This document shows, one piece after another, positions 1 through 8,435 of a stretch of 64,000 bases of DNA. The stretch's first letter is position 1. Every line of letters begins with the position of its first letter. Origin of the DNA: Epilithonimonas caeni DSM 17710 (lineage in GTDB: Bacteria > Bacteroidota > Bacteroidia > Flavobacteriales > Weeksellaceae); assembly GCF_000426465.1 (NCBI RefSeq), contig NZ_AUFK01000017.1, positions 124,001 to 188,000 of the forward strand, written 5' to 3'. Under the pieces are notes generated by a model. That model had not been told where the DNA came from. It did not search any database and worked only from the letters and a program-made list of their open reading frames with translations. A program made the translations under genes and the position numbers.

Positions 1-11
1 TGCCCAATTTC

Positions 12-875
12 TTAGTGAAATTCAGCAAAAGATTGTTGGATGCTCATGGAAATCTCATCAATCTTGTAAGTCAAACCGTCAATTTTAGCTGTAAAATAGT
101 TATAAAGAATAATTGCAACAGCAGAAGTACCAATACCTAAGGCTGTATTCATCAATGCTTCTGAGATACCGATTGATAAAGCAGCAGCATCAGGAGTTCC
201 TCCTGCATCACCTAACGCCTGGAATGAACGAATCATACCGATTACCGTTCCCAATAGTGCCACCAAAGTTGCAACAGTACCAAGAGTTGATAAGATATTC
301 ATGTTTTTCTCTAACATTGGCATCTCCAAAGTTGTAGCCTCTTCAATAGCTTTGTTAAGACCTGCCATTTTTTGTTCTTTGTCTAAAGTAGTATCATGAG
401 CCAAAGCTTTGTATGTTGTAAGACCTTCTTTTACAACATTCCCGATAGAACCTTGTTGTTTGTCACACTCTTCTAAAGCCTCGTCAACTTTGTTATTGTT
501 AAGCAAGCTTCTGATCTTTACAACAAAATTATCAACATTTCCATTTCCTGAAGCCTTGTTCAATACGATAGCTCTCTCGATTGAAAAAACGATAACGATG
601 ATCATAAAAGTGATCAAAACAGGAACAAGTATTCCTCCCATATAGATAACACCCAATCCATGAGGATGAAGTTCTTTACTTTCGATGTCAGCAAATGCTA
701 CTGAAGGAGCGCCTGCAATACGAGCATCTTCTTGAAAGTTTGAAGGATTACCTAATACAAATAAAAAGATCGCAATACCTACAGCCAATAAAATTGGGAT
801 GATTATAGCAGGATTAAGACCTCCCTTTTTTCTAGCAACTACTTGCTCGTCTGTTTTTGAAACATTCATTTCCAT
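12..875 (-). CDS. MotA/TolQ/ExbB-family proton channel protein
   Basis: Inner-membrane proton-channel subunit of the TolQ/ExbB type. With an ExbD/TolR partner it would couple the proton gradient to TonB-dependent transport or envelope maintenance. The 287 residues show hydrophobic segments at about 21-42, 76-102, 195-218 and 237-262. The last two contain the Gly/Thr/Ala-rich helices typical of the family (for example LGTVATLVALLGTVIGM), followed by SEALMNTALGIGTS. The first segment is an extra N-terminal helix common in Bacteroidetes homologues. The ATG start is followed by a second in-frame ATG two codons later. A -7 box on the minus strand (CAAAATTA, 940-947) lies 65 bp upstream. The ExbD partner would lie beyond the left edge, so it is not visible. 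TolQ, ExbB and a gliding/T9SS-type role cannot be separated here. Confidence 0.9.
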   Translation of the reverse strand: MEMNVSKTDEQVVARKKGGLNPAIIIPILLAVGIAIFLFVLGNPSNFQEDARIAGAPSVAFADIESKELHPHGLGVIYMGGILVPVLITFMIIVIVFSIERAIVLNKASGNGNVDNFVVKIRSLLNNNKVDEALEECDKQQGSIGNVVKEGLTTYKALAHDTTLDKEQKMAGLNKAIEEATTLEMPMLEKNMNILSTLGTVATLVALLGTVIGMIRSFQALGDAGGTPDAAALSIGISEALMNTALGIGTSAVAIILYNYFTAKIDGLTYKIDEISMSIQQSFAEFH

Positions 876-1161
876 ATTAAAACTAAATTATAATTGTTAA
901 ATTTTATCGTGTAAAATAAAGTCAATTTTTTGAAAAATGCAAAATTATTTTCTGTTTGACTTGTAATTTTTTTATCTATTAAATCAGCTTATTTTAATTA
1001 TTAATTAAATCGAAGCAGTGTTTTTATGAATTCATTATCTCTTTTGGAAACATTAATGGAAGATATACAAATTTGTCATACATAAATTATGATTTTAATT
1101 TCTATAATTTCCAATGGCGAGAATAATAATTTTTCTTAATCTTTCACAAGGCTTTCTTAAA

Positions 1162-3969
1162 TCAGCTAACAATATTAATGATTTTCTTCGGTACGAATAT
1201 GAAATTTTTAACTGATTTATCTCCTAAAAACTTCTTCACGTCATCATTCTCCATCATTAGTTTTTCGACTTCTTCTTTACCCAATTCAGCAGCTAATTTG
1301 ATTTTGAATTTCATCTTTCCATTGAAGCTTACCGGATAATCTATCTCATCTTCAACAAGATAGCTTTCATCAAGAGTTGGGAACGGTTCAAATTCAATAG
1401 AAGCATTATTTCCGAGCAAATTCCATACCTCTTCACAAATATGTGGTGCATATGGTGAGATAATAACAGCCAAAGGTTGCAAAATATTGCGTTTATTACA
1501 TTTTAATTTCTGCAATTCGTTCACAGCAATCATAAAAGAAGACACAGAAGTATTGAAAGAGAAATTCTCAATATCGTAAACTACTTTCTTGATCAATGTA
1601 TGAAGCACTTTGTATTCTTCTTTAGTTGGCTCTTCATCAGAAACAGAGAAATTATCTCCATCAAAGTACAGATTCCAGAATTTTTTCAAGAAACCATAGA
1701 CGCCGCTTAGACCTTGCGTGTTCCAAGGTTTGGATTGCTCTAATGGACCAAGGAACATTTCGTACAACCTTAATCCATCGGCTCCATATTCATTACAAAT
1801 ATCATCTGGGTTGACAACATTGTGAGTTCTTTTCGACATTTTGTCAACTTCTCTTTCAACAATATATTTCCCATTTTCAAGAATAAATTCAGCATCCTTA
1901 AATTCCGGTCGCCAATTTCTCAAAGCCTCAACATCCAATTCATCATTTCCTTTTACCATTGAAATATCAACAGGGATTCTTTGAGTTGTATAATCTTTAG
2001 CTAAATTTTTAGAAACAATTTTATTTGTTCCATCAATTCTAAAAATCAATGCACTATATCCCAAAATCATCCCTTGATTAATCAACTTTTGGAAAGGCTC
2101 ATTTTGCTCAATGTAACCTCTGTCTTTTAAGAACATATTCCAAAAACGAGAATATAACAAATGTCCTGTCGCATGCTCGCTTCCGCCAATATACAAATCA
2201 ACCTGTCCCCAATAATCTGACAATTCTTTTTTACAGAAAACCTCATCATCATTCGGGTCCATATATCTTAAGAAATACCAAGAACTTCCTGCCCAACCCG
2301 GCATAGTCGATAATTCTAATGGAAAAACCGTTTTATCATCAATCAAATCGGTATCAACCACTTTTTGATTCGCCTCGTCCCAAGCAAAAGTTTTCGCATT
2401 CCCTAATGGTGGATCGCCATCTTCAGTTGGCAAATATTTTTCAACCTCAGGAAGTTCCAAAGGCAAAACAGAATTTGGCAATGTGTACGGCATTCCCTCC
2501 TTATAATAGATAGGAACTGGTTCGCCCCAATATCTTTGTCTGGAGAAAATCGCATCACGTTGTCTGTAATTCGTAGTTCCGTGACCGATTCCTTTGTTTT
2601 CGATTTCAGCGATGATTTTGGCTTTCGCATCATTATAATTAAGACCATTCAGGAAATCGGAATTCACACAAACCGAATCTTTAGAATCATAAGCTTCTTC
2701 CTGAACATCCACATCAGATTCCACAACCTTAATAATTTCCAGATTAAATTTCTTCGCAAATCTATGGTCACGCTCATCGTGCGCAGGAACCGCCATTACA
2801 GCACCTGTCCCATAACCCATCAACACATAATCCGAAATATAAACCGGAATATTTTTCCCTGTAAATGGATTGATTGCATAACTTCCCGTGAAAGCACCAC
2901 TCACATTTTTCACGTCAGCCATTCTATCACGTTCTGTCTTTTTGGAAGTTTCTTCTATATAATTGGTGATTTCCTTTGCTTGCTCATCCGTTGTTAAATT
3001 TTGAACCAAAGGATTTTCCGGTGCCAAAACCATAAAAGTCGAACCAAAAATTGTATCAGGTCTCGTGGTGAAAACCTCAATTGTTTCTCCATTTTCAGTT
3101 GAAAATCTAACTTGCGCACCCTGAGATTTTCCAATCCAGTATTCCTGAGAATCTTTTAAAGGCTGTGGCCAATCCAAAGTTTTAAGACCTTGCAATAATC
3201 TTTCAGAATAGGCGGAAATTCTCATACTCCACTGCATCATTTTCTTTTGAAAAACAGGAAAACCACCTCTTTCAGATTTTCCGTCTTTTATTTCGTCATT
3301 CGCCAAAACTGTTCCGAGAGCCGGACACCAGTTCACAGTCGTTTCCGCTCTGTATGCTAAACGATAATTCAATAAAATTGCGCCTTTATCAATTTCAGAA
3401 GCATTTTCCCATTCTTCTACAGTGAAATTCAGTTCTTCATTTTGATTGGCATTTAATCCTTCGCTTCCTTTTTCCTCAAAATGCTTGATTAAAGTTTCAA
3501 TAGGTTCTGCCTTGTCCGCATTTTTATTATACCAGGAATGGAACAACTGAATAAAAATCCATTGTGTCCATTTATAATAAGAAGGGTCGGAAGTTCTCAC
3601 TTCCCTGCTCCAGTCGAATGAGAAACCAATTTTTCTTAATTGCTCCTCATATCTCGTTATATTTTGTTCAGTTGTAATGGCTGGATGCGTTCCTGTCTGT
3701 ATGGCGTATTGCTCCGCCGGAAGCCCAAAACTATCGTAGCCAACCGGATGAAGGACGTTGAAACCCTGATGTCTTTTGTACCGCGCATAGATATCAGAGG
3801 CAATATAACCGAGCGGATGTCCCACGTGAAGTCCTGCTCCGGAAGGATACGGAAACATATCGAGGACGTAAAATTTCGGTTTATTAGTTGAGTCGGAAGT
3901 CTTGTAAGTTTGATTGTCTTCCCAGTATTTCTGCCACTTTTTTTCTATCTGCTGATGGTCGTAAAACAT
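1162..3969 (-). CDS. leuS: Leucyl-tRNA synthetase
   Basis: Class Ia aminoacyl-tRNA synthetase that charges tRNA-Leu in the cytoplasm. The 935 residues are slightly longer than the usual 860-880. The HIGH-type motif is HVGH at residues 48-51 within PYPSGAGLHVGHPLGY. The CP1 editing domain carries TTRPDTIFGSTF, and the KMSKS-type motif appears as KMSKR at about 710-714. The extra length is mostly in two places: residues about 150-200, and the stretch before KMSKR (about 650-705). Bacteroidetes LeuRS enzymes commonly have insertions there. The gene is monocistronic as far as visible. A promoter with both elements lies just upstream on the minus strand (4014-4043). The start is a clean ATG. Confidence 0.98.
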   Translation of the reverse strand: MFYDHQQIEKKWQKYWEDNQTYKTSDSTNKPKFYVLDMFPYPSGAGLHVGHPLGYIASDIYARYKRHQGFNVLHPVGYDSFGLPAEQYAIQTGTHPAITTEQNITRYEEQLRKIGFSFDWSREVRTSDPSYYKWTQWIFIQLFHSWYNKNADKAEPIETLIKHFEEKGSEGLNANQNEELNFTVEEWENASEIDKGAILLNYRLAYRAETTVNWCPALGTVLANDEIKDGKSERGGFPVFQKKMMQWSMRISAYSERLLQGLKTLDWPQPLKDSQEYWIGKSQGAQVRFSTENGETIEVFTTRPDTIFGSTFMVLAPENPLVQNLTTDEQAKEITNYIEETSKKTERDRMADVKNVSGAFTGSYAINPFTGKNIPVYISDYVLMGYGTGAVMAVPAHDERDHRFAKKFNLEIIKVVESDVDVQEEAYDSKDSVCVNSDFLNGLNYNDAKAKIIAEIENKGIGHGTTNYRQRDAIFSRQRYWGEPVPIYYKEGMPYTLPNSVLPLELPEVEKYLPTEDGDPPLGNAKTFAWDEANQKVVDTDLIDDKTVFPLELSTMPGWAGSSWYFLRYMDPNDDEVFCKKELSDYWGQVDLYIGGSEHATGHLLYSRFWNMFLKDRGYIEQNEPFQKLINQGMILGYSALIFRIDGTNKIVSKNLAKDYTTQRIPVDISMVKGNDELDVEALRNWRPEFKDAEFILENGKYIVEREVDKMSKRTHNVVNPDDICNEYGADGLRLYEMFLGPLEQSKPWNTQGLSGVYGFLKKFWNLYFDGDNFSVSDEEPTKEEYKVLHTLIKKVVYDIENFSFNTSVSSFMIAVNELQKLKCNKRNILQPLAVIISPYAPHICEEVWNLLGNNASIEFEPFPTLDESYLVEDEIDYPVSFNGKMKFKIKLAAELGKEEVEKLMMENDDVKKFLGDKSVKNFIFVPKKIINIVS

Positions 3970-4013
3970 TCTATGAATTGAAAATTAATAATGAATAATT
4001 TTTTTAAGGTTCA

Positions 4014-4043
4014 CAAAGTTAAGATTTTGAGACAAACTGACAA
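4014..4043 (-). promoter_or_regulatory. Promoter of leuS
   Basis: Read on the minus strand, a TTG (4041-4043) is followed after 19 bases by TAACTTTG (4014-4021). This matches the Bacteroidetes sigma-A consensus TTTG-N19-TAnnTTTG and leaves a leader of about 40 nt before leuS. Confidence 0.7.
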
Positions 4044-4082
4044 TTTTAAATTTTCGAGTTCACTTTTCATCAATAATAATTA

Positions 4083-4195
4083 TTTGGGCGCCTTTATCCG
4101 CCCTCCGTTCCCGCTTTTTTATTTCCCCCAATCCTTTCCCGACGTAAAAAATAAAAAGAGCTCCACTCAGGCCGGGGCGCAGGTTCCAGCTTCGA
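4083..4195 (-). repeat. Dispersed intergenic element, copy A
   Basis: A GC-rich block in an AT-rich gap between divergent leuS and the glycosyltransferase gene. Read on the minus strand it begins near CTGCGCCCCGGCCTGAGTGG and ends GGCGGATAAAGGCGCCCAAA. The same two ends recur at 28989-29100 and, more diverged, at 7812-8018. The interior here (about 70 bp with runs of A and G) is not shared with those copies. No ORF of interest runs through it. Confidence 0.6.
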
Positions 4196-4249
4196 AAAAC
4201 TTTCTGCCTCAGAATTAACGACGTTATCATAATTTTATAAACAAATCGA

Positions 4250-4466
4250 AGTATCGCTCCTACGGAGCTCCAATGAAATTAATTTTTTCACCCTACAAAC
4301 ATTTCGCTACTACGTAGCTCCTCGGATTTACGCTGACATTACACTGATTAAAATTATCGAATATTTCATTTTGCATTTCTTCAGACACTGCTCCGGAGGA
4401 GCAAAATATTTGTAGTAGCATTACAATAACACATCAGAGCTCCGTAGGAGCTCAATGTTTGTAAAG
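4250..4466. repeat. Cluster of four short palindromic repeats (GCTCC-GGAGC family)
   Basis: Four near-palindromic units lie within about 200 bp: GCTCCTACGGAGCTC (4256-4270), GCTACTACGTAGCTC (4306-4320), GCTCCGGAGGAGC (4390-4402) and GAGCTCCGTAGGAGCTC (4437-4453). Three of them are flanked by a TGTTTGTAG-type tail or its complement (CTACAAACAT at 4293-4302; ATTTGTAGTAG; ATGTTTGTA at 4455-4463). A related pair is at 53158-53242. This is a dispersed repeat rather than a gene. Confidence 0.7.
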
Positions 4467-4549
4467 AATTCAATCTACAATTTTCGTAATATGCAAATCT
4501 CGCAATATGAATAGGATAATTTCGCGAGCGACCCAAAATCTTTATCTTT

Positions 4550-5320
4550 GTGAAAAATTCACAAGTGCCGGAAATTTCTATCATCACACCGAGTTACAAT
4601 TCTTCAAAATATTTGAACGAAACCATTGATTCTGTTCTCAATCAAACTTTCCAGGATTGGGAATGGCTGATTACGGATGATTGTTCGACAGATAATTCGG
4701 TGGAAATTTTAGAAAAACAAAACGACTCAAGAATCAAAGTTTTTAAAGCTGAGAAAAACGGAGGCGCAGGTCACGCAAGGAATATTTCTCTCGAAAATGC
4801 AACAGGAAGATTTATCACATTTCTGGATGCAGATGACTTTTGGGAACCCAATTTCCTTGAGGAAATGGTCAATTTTATGAAGTCCGAAAATGCAGAATTG
4901 GCTTACTCAACATATTCTCGTTGTGATGAAAACCTCAATCCTACTAAAATCGGAGATTTTGAAGCGGATAAAATCGTAACGTTTAATAATCTTTTGAAAA
5001 CCTGCAGATTATCGCTTTTAGCATCGATGTATGATTCCAAGAGAGTTGGGAAATGCTATTTCCCGGAAGGCACAAAACGCGAAGACCACGTGATGTGGCT
5101 GGAACTTTTAAAAAAAATCCCACAGGGAAAACCTCTGAAAAAGACCTTATCAAAATACAGAATGCTTCCCAACAGCGTTTCCCGAAATAAATCAAACATA
5201 ATGAAAGACCAATATCTGGTCTATAGAGATCATATGAAATTCTCGACTTTGAAATCTCTATATTACACAGCCAATTGGGCATTGAACGGATTCATCAAAT
5301 ATTCTAAAATCTTTAATTAA
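4550..5320 (+). CDS. Glycosyltransferase family 2 protein
   Basis: GT-A fold transferase likely to add a sugar to a cell-surface glycan. The N-terminus has the family signature ISIITPSYNSSKYL, followed by DDCSTDNS and the nucleotide-sugar/metal site DADD at about 93-96. At 256 residues it is a single catalytic domain with no membrane segment. The assigned start is GTG. A -7-like box TATCTTTG occupies 4543-4550 and overlaps that codon, so an in-frame GTG at 4565 (protein beginning MPEIS) may be the true, nearly leaderless start. The stop overlaps the next gene's start by one base (TAATG), suggesting translational coupling. The acceptor and donor sugars cannot be read from sequence. Confidence 0.88.
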   Translation: MKNSQVPEISIITPSYNSSKYLNETIDSVLNQTFQDWEWLITDDCSTDNSVEILEKQNDSRIKVFKAEKNGGAGHARNISLENATGRFITFLDADDFWEPNFLEEMVNFMKSENAELAYSTYSRCDENLNPTKIGDFEADKIVTFNNLLKTCRLSLLASMYDSKRVGKCYFPEGTKREDHVMWLELLKKIPQGKPLKKTLSKYRMLPNSVSRNKSNIMKDQYLVYRDHMKFSTLKSLYYTANWALNGFIKYSKIFN

Positions 5321-5946
5321 TGGAGTATTCAAAAGAATTCAAAGCAGCGCTGAGCCAGTTTTCCCATTCAGAAAAGGACAAATTGATTTTCAGGTTATTG
5401 AAAAAGGACAAACTGCTTTCCAAAAAACTATATTTCGAACTGATTGATGAGGAAACGACAGATGATAAGCGAAACACAATGGAATCTTACATCAGGGATA
5501 GGATATCGGAAATCTCAAGATATATCAGCAATCCAAAATATTTTCTGGTTCTCGTAAGAAAACTAAGCGCCGAAATCACAGAGCACGTGAAAATAACCAC
5601 AGACAAATTCGGGGAAGCTTATCTGAATCTTCTTTTAGCCAGCGAAATTCTTTCACACAACGACAAGCTCGGAAAACAGAGGTTTGATGCGGTTTATAAA
5701 CTCTACATCTACCTTATCAATAAAATCTTCAAAGCCTTGATTCAAATCAAAAAACTGGATGAAGATTACTGGCTGGAATTTGATGAAATTTTATCGGACA
5801 TCGACAATAAAATCCACGACAATCTCTATCTGGAAAAGCTTTGTATCAGCAATGGTTTAGAGTTCAACTGGCTGAAGTGTGTAAATATTCCTGACCATCT
5901 TGAACTGATCGTGAAAAACATCCGGAGTCAGGGATTTCTGAGATAG
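5320..5946 (+). CDS. Hypothetical helical protein coupled to a glycosyltransferase
   Basis: I do not recognise this 208-residue protein. It has no signal peptide and no membrane segment. It is rich in Lys, Glu, Leu and Ile and is predicted largely alpha-helical, with repeated amphipathic stretches such as LSQFSHSEKDKLIFRLLKKD and RDRISEISRYISNPKYF. No catalytic motif is visible. Its ATG overlaps the stop of the preceding family 2 glycosyltransferase by one base, so the two are almost certainly co-transcribed. It ends 34 bp from the convergent Kdo transferase gene. Similar proteins are, to my knowledge, conserved but uncharacterised in Chryseobacterium relatives. A cytoplasmic role is inferred only from the lack of sorting signals. 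Confidence 0.75.
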   Translation: MEYSKEFKAALSQFSHSEKDKLIFRLLKKDKLLSKKLYFELIDEETTDDKRNTMESYIRDRISEISRYISNPKYFLVLVRKLSAEITEHVKITTDKFGEAYLNLLLASEILSHNDKLGKQRFDAVYKLYIYLINKIFKALIQIKKLDEDYWLEFDEILSDIDNKIHDNLYLEKLCISNGLEFNWLKCVNIPDHLELIVKNIRSQGFLR

Positions 5947-5980
5947 TTTTATGCTCCAACCGACATGATGATCTGGCCAA

Positions 5981-7282
5981 TCATTTATCATCTGCGAGGT
6001 TTTGTTGATTAAAGAGAGTAATATTTTGCTCCAAGATTTTCTTCACAATAATCTCAGTCGCATTGGGTTGGGAATTCACGAACTCATAGGCATTTTCTGA
6101 CATCTGTTTCAGAAATGACCTCTTTTCACCTTCTGCCTGAGCATCTTTTTTAATGACTTCCGTGATGAATACCGAAGCGGCCACAAAATCGTCAAAACAC
6201 TTTCCGCCATTGGCATCAATCAACGCATCAGCTTCCGGATTTTTCTTGTATTGATTTCCGAAAATAACAGGAACGCCATAAACCGCCGCTTCCAAGATAT
6301 TGTGCAATCCCGCAGAATGAAATCCACCACCAACAACCGCCAGATCTGCATAAGAATACAATTTGGAAAGTTTCCCGATGCTATCTATGATTAGAGTTGA
6401 AGAGTTGGAGAGTTCAGGAGCGTGAGAATTCGTAAGAGAACTGTACAATATAGCGTTCGGAAATAATCTTTGCAAATGCGGGACCCGGTGCAAATCGTGA
6501 GGTACGATGACAATTTTGGCTTCAGGAAGTTTTTTCACAAGAACTTGCGCAATATCTTCTTCTGCCTGCCAGCTGCTTCCTAAAACAATCAGTTTTTGAT
6601 TCGCCTTGAATTCTTCTATAAATTCCAAATGATTATCTCTATCTGGAAATTGTTTCACTCTGTCAAATCTTGTGTCGCCAGAAACCGTAGAATTGGTCAA
6701 TCCGATTTTTTTGGCCAAAGCCTGAGACTTAATTGTCTGATGAAAAAACCAATCAATATTTTTATGCAGCTGTTTTGCAAACCACTTCCCATAATTTTCA
6801 AAAAATACCTGATGTTCATAAAACAGAGCCGAAATCACATAGATCTTTGCTTTGCGATTTTTCAGTTCTTCTAAAAGATTATACCAATAATCATATTTTA
6901 CAGTGAAAAAGATCTCGGTTTCAAAAGCAGAAGCAAATTCTTTAACATCTTTTTTCCTGTCAAAAGGCAGGTAGCAAATCGCATCAGCAACCTGTTTTCT
7001 TTTCTTTACGTTTTCATAACCTGAAGGTGAAAAAAAGGTTACCAGAGTTTTATGCTCGGGTAATTGTTCTTTTAATTTTTCGAGAACCGGCAGACCTTGT
7101 TCATACTCGCCCAAGCTCGCAGCGTGCATCCAAAGCACTTTTTGTCCTTGAATTTTCTCACGAACGATTTTCAAAGATTCTTTTCTACCTCGCACTCCTT
7201 TTTTGGTTTTGGAATCGAAGATTGAGAAGACTTTCATCCCGAAAATCATTAAGTGAACGAAAAGATTGTATAGAGATCTCAT
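5981..7282 (-). CDS. waaA: 3-deoxy-D-manno-octulosonic acid (Kdo) transferase
   Basis: GT30 enzyme (KdtA/WaaA) that transfers Kdo from CMP-Kdo to the lipid A precursor at the inner membrane. The 433 residues match the family. There is a hydrophobic N-terminal anchor (about 5-20), then the signature MHAASLGEYEQGLPVLEKL near 50-70. The second GT-B domain has GSSWQAEED, VPHDLHRVPHL, and the C-terminal donor-binding run VVGGGFHSAGLHNILEAAVYGVPVIFG. The gene lies 3 bp downstream of a small cupin gene and is probably transcribed with it. It converges with the unknown gene ending at 5946. Confidence 0.95.
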   Translation of the reverse strand: MRSLYNLFVHLMIFGMKVFSIFDSKTKKGVRGRKESLKIVREKIQGQKVLWMHAASLGEYEQGLPVLEKLKEQLPEHKTLVTFFSPSGYENVKKRKQVADAICYLPFDRKKDVKEFASAFETEIFFTVKYDYWYNLLEELKNRKAKIYVISALFYEHQVFFENYGKWFAKQLHKNIDWFFHQTIKSQALAKKIGLTNSTVSGDTRFDRVKQFPDRDNHLEFIEEFKANQKLIVLGSSWQAEEDIAQVLVKKLPEAKIVIVPHDLHRVPHLQRLFPNAILYSSLTNSHAPELSNSSTLIIDSIGKLSKLYSYADLAVVGGGFHSAGLHNILEAAVYGVPVIFGNQYKKNPEADALIDANGGKCFDDFVAASVFITEVIKKDAQAEGEKRSFLKQMSENAYEFVNSQPNATEIIVKKILEQNITLFNQQNLADDK

Positions 7283-7285
7283 CTT

Positions 7286-7630
7286 TTATTTTTCTACTGC
7301 AAATTTATCATTATTTGTTGAAGGATTTGATATGACAAGAAATTCCAAATCAACATCTGACTTGTTTTCTATCAAATGATTTATATTCGGAGTGATATGG
7401 AACCCTGAATTTTCAGCAACTTCAAAGACTTCTTCATCCACTACAAAAGTTGCTTTTCCTTTCAAAATAAAGAAAAACTGTTGTGCGTTTTTATGGAAAT
7501 GCAATTGCTCTTTTGAATGAGGCGGCATCGTTTCCTGTTTAATAGAAAGATTCTCTGAGTTCAGCAAAATCCAGCTGTCGCAGTTCCCGCCCCAGATATA
7601 ATGTTCAGAATTTTGTCTTGATTTTATCAT
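7286..7630 (-). CDS. Cupin domain-containing protein
   Basis: A single small cupin barrel of 114 residues. The first cupin motif is KEQLHFHKNAQQFFFILKG, with two His and a Gln/Glu position that could bind a metal. The second is SGFHITPNINHLIENKSDVDLEFLV, supplying a further His. No signal peptide is present. It lies 3 bp upstream of waaA on the same strand. A -7 box (CAAATTTA, about 7650-7657) sits about 20 bp above the ATG, so this gene probably heads the two-gene unit. The substrate is unknown. Such proteins are often sugar or small-molecule binders or isomerases, so a link to Kdo metabolism is only suggested by position. Confidence 0.82.
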   Translation of the reverse strand: MIKSRQNSEHYIWGGNCDSWILLNSENLSIKQETMPPHSKEQLHFHKNAQQFFFILKGKATFVVDEEVFEVAENSGFHITPNINHLIENKSDVDLEFLVISNPSTNNDKFAVEK

Positions 7631-8066
7631 CGTTTGTTCTTGATTAAGGCAAATTTAAAGATTAGAAATTATAAACCGTAATTTTGTCATTCTGAAAGAA
7701 ACCTAACGAAGTGGTTCGATGAAGTCAATCCCAACAGTCTAGATTCCTCCGGAAATCGAAGATTCGACGAAGTCAATGACAATATTGGATTTTTTGCAAA
7801 CTGTTGTTTTTATGTTGAATCCGCAGCCCGAATTATCTCCTATTTATATATATTATTTTTATTTGAATCGATGAATCTCGTTCCTCGATTTGAGCAGAAA
7901 TCCTTTTTACGCAACGAAGTGGAGTGAAAAGATTGACTCCGTCGAACCACTCTGTTAGGTTTGGGAACCCTTCGACAAGTTCAGGATAAACTACAGGCGG
8001 ATTAAGCAGCCCAAACGATTTATTTTTAAAAGAAAGTAAAAATTAACATAAAAAAGTTTTTAAATA
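7631..8066. repeat. Gene-free stretch made of dispersed repeats, including element copy B
   Basis: About 435 bp between divergent genes, with no credible ORF. AACCTAACGAAGTGGTTCGA near 7690-7720 pairs as an inverted repeat with GTCGAACCACTCTGTTAGGT near 7940-7960. From about 7812 (ATGTTGAATCCGCAGCCCGA) to about 8018 (CAGGCGGATTAAGCAGCCC) the two ends match those of the element at 28989-29100. The segment ACAAGTTCAGGATAAACTAC just before the right end is also shared with that copy. The interior of about 140 bp differs. Confidence 0.6.
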
Positions 8067-8097
8067 TTTGCCGCTCAAAATAAAATCTCTATATTTG
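8067..8097 (+). promoter_or_regulatory. Promoter of rpmH
   Basis: TTTG (8067-8070), 19 bases, then TATATTTG (8090-8097). This is an exact match to the Bacteroidetes promoter consensus, with the rpmH ATG 44 bp further on. Confidence 0.85.
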
Positions 8098-8141
8098 CAG
8101 TCTGAAAATAAAAAGATAATTACGAACTAAATATATTAGTG

Positions 8142-8300
8142 ATGAGTAAAAGAACATTCCAACCATCTGAAAGAAAAAGAAGAAACAAGCACGGTTTCCG
8201 TGAAAGAATGTCTACACCAAACGGAAGAAGAGTGTTGGCAGCTAGAAGAGCGAAAGGCAGAAAGAGTTTAACTGTTAGTGCATCTCGCGCTAAGAGATAA
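8142..8300 (+). CDS. rpmH: 50S ribosomal protein L34
   Basis: A 52-residue basic protein of the large ribosomal subunit, short enough to be missed by length-filtered gene finding. It starts [19 protein letters not shown] and continues [20 protein letters not shown], the classic L34 sequence with its Arg/Lys-rich helix, and ends SRAKR. Length is normal for the family (44-54). The start is ATG. A near-perfect promoter (8067-8097) precedes it and a strong hairpin terminator (8321-8354) follows, so it is transcribed alone. Confidence 0.97.
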   Translation: MSKRTFQPSERKRRNKHGFRERMSTPNGRRVLAARRAKGRKSLTVSASRAKR

Positions 8301-8320
8301 TTTTCTTTAATTATCATATA

Positions 8321-8354
8321 AAAAAATGCTTGAAAGTTTTTCAAGCATTTTTTG
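8321..8354 (+). terminator. Rho-independent terminator after rpmH
   Basis: AAATGCTTGAAA and TTTTCAAGCATTT form an 11-12 bp stem followed by a T run, 21 bp after the rpmH stop. Confidence 0.85.
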
Positions 8355-8435
8355 TTGTTAAAATTTCCCAAAAGTAAAAGCGGAAAAATAAGTTTTTGCT
8401 ATTTTTGACTTTCACAAACTTTCAATTTCTAAATT

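Noticed and set aside
3970-4549. tRNA or small RNA gene in the GC-rich part of the gap
   Set aside because: No cloverleaf with a GTTCAAATC-type T-loop could be found. The GC-rich block matches repeats elsewhere in the window.
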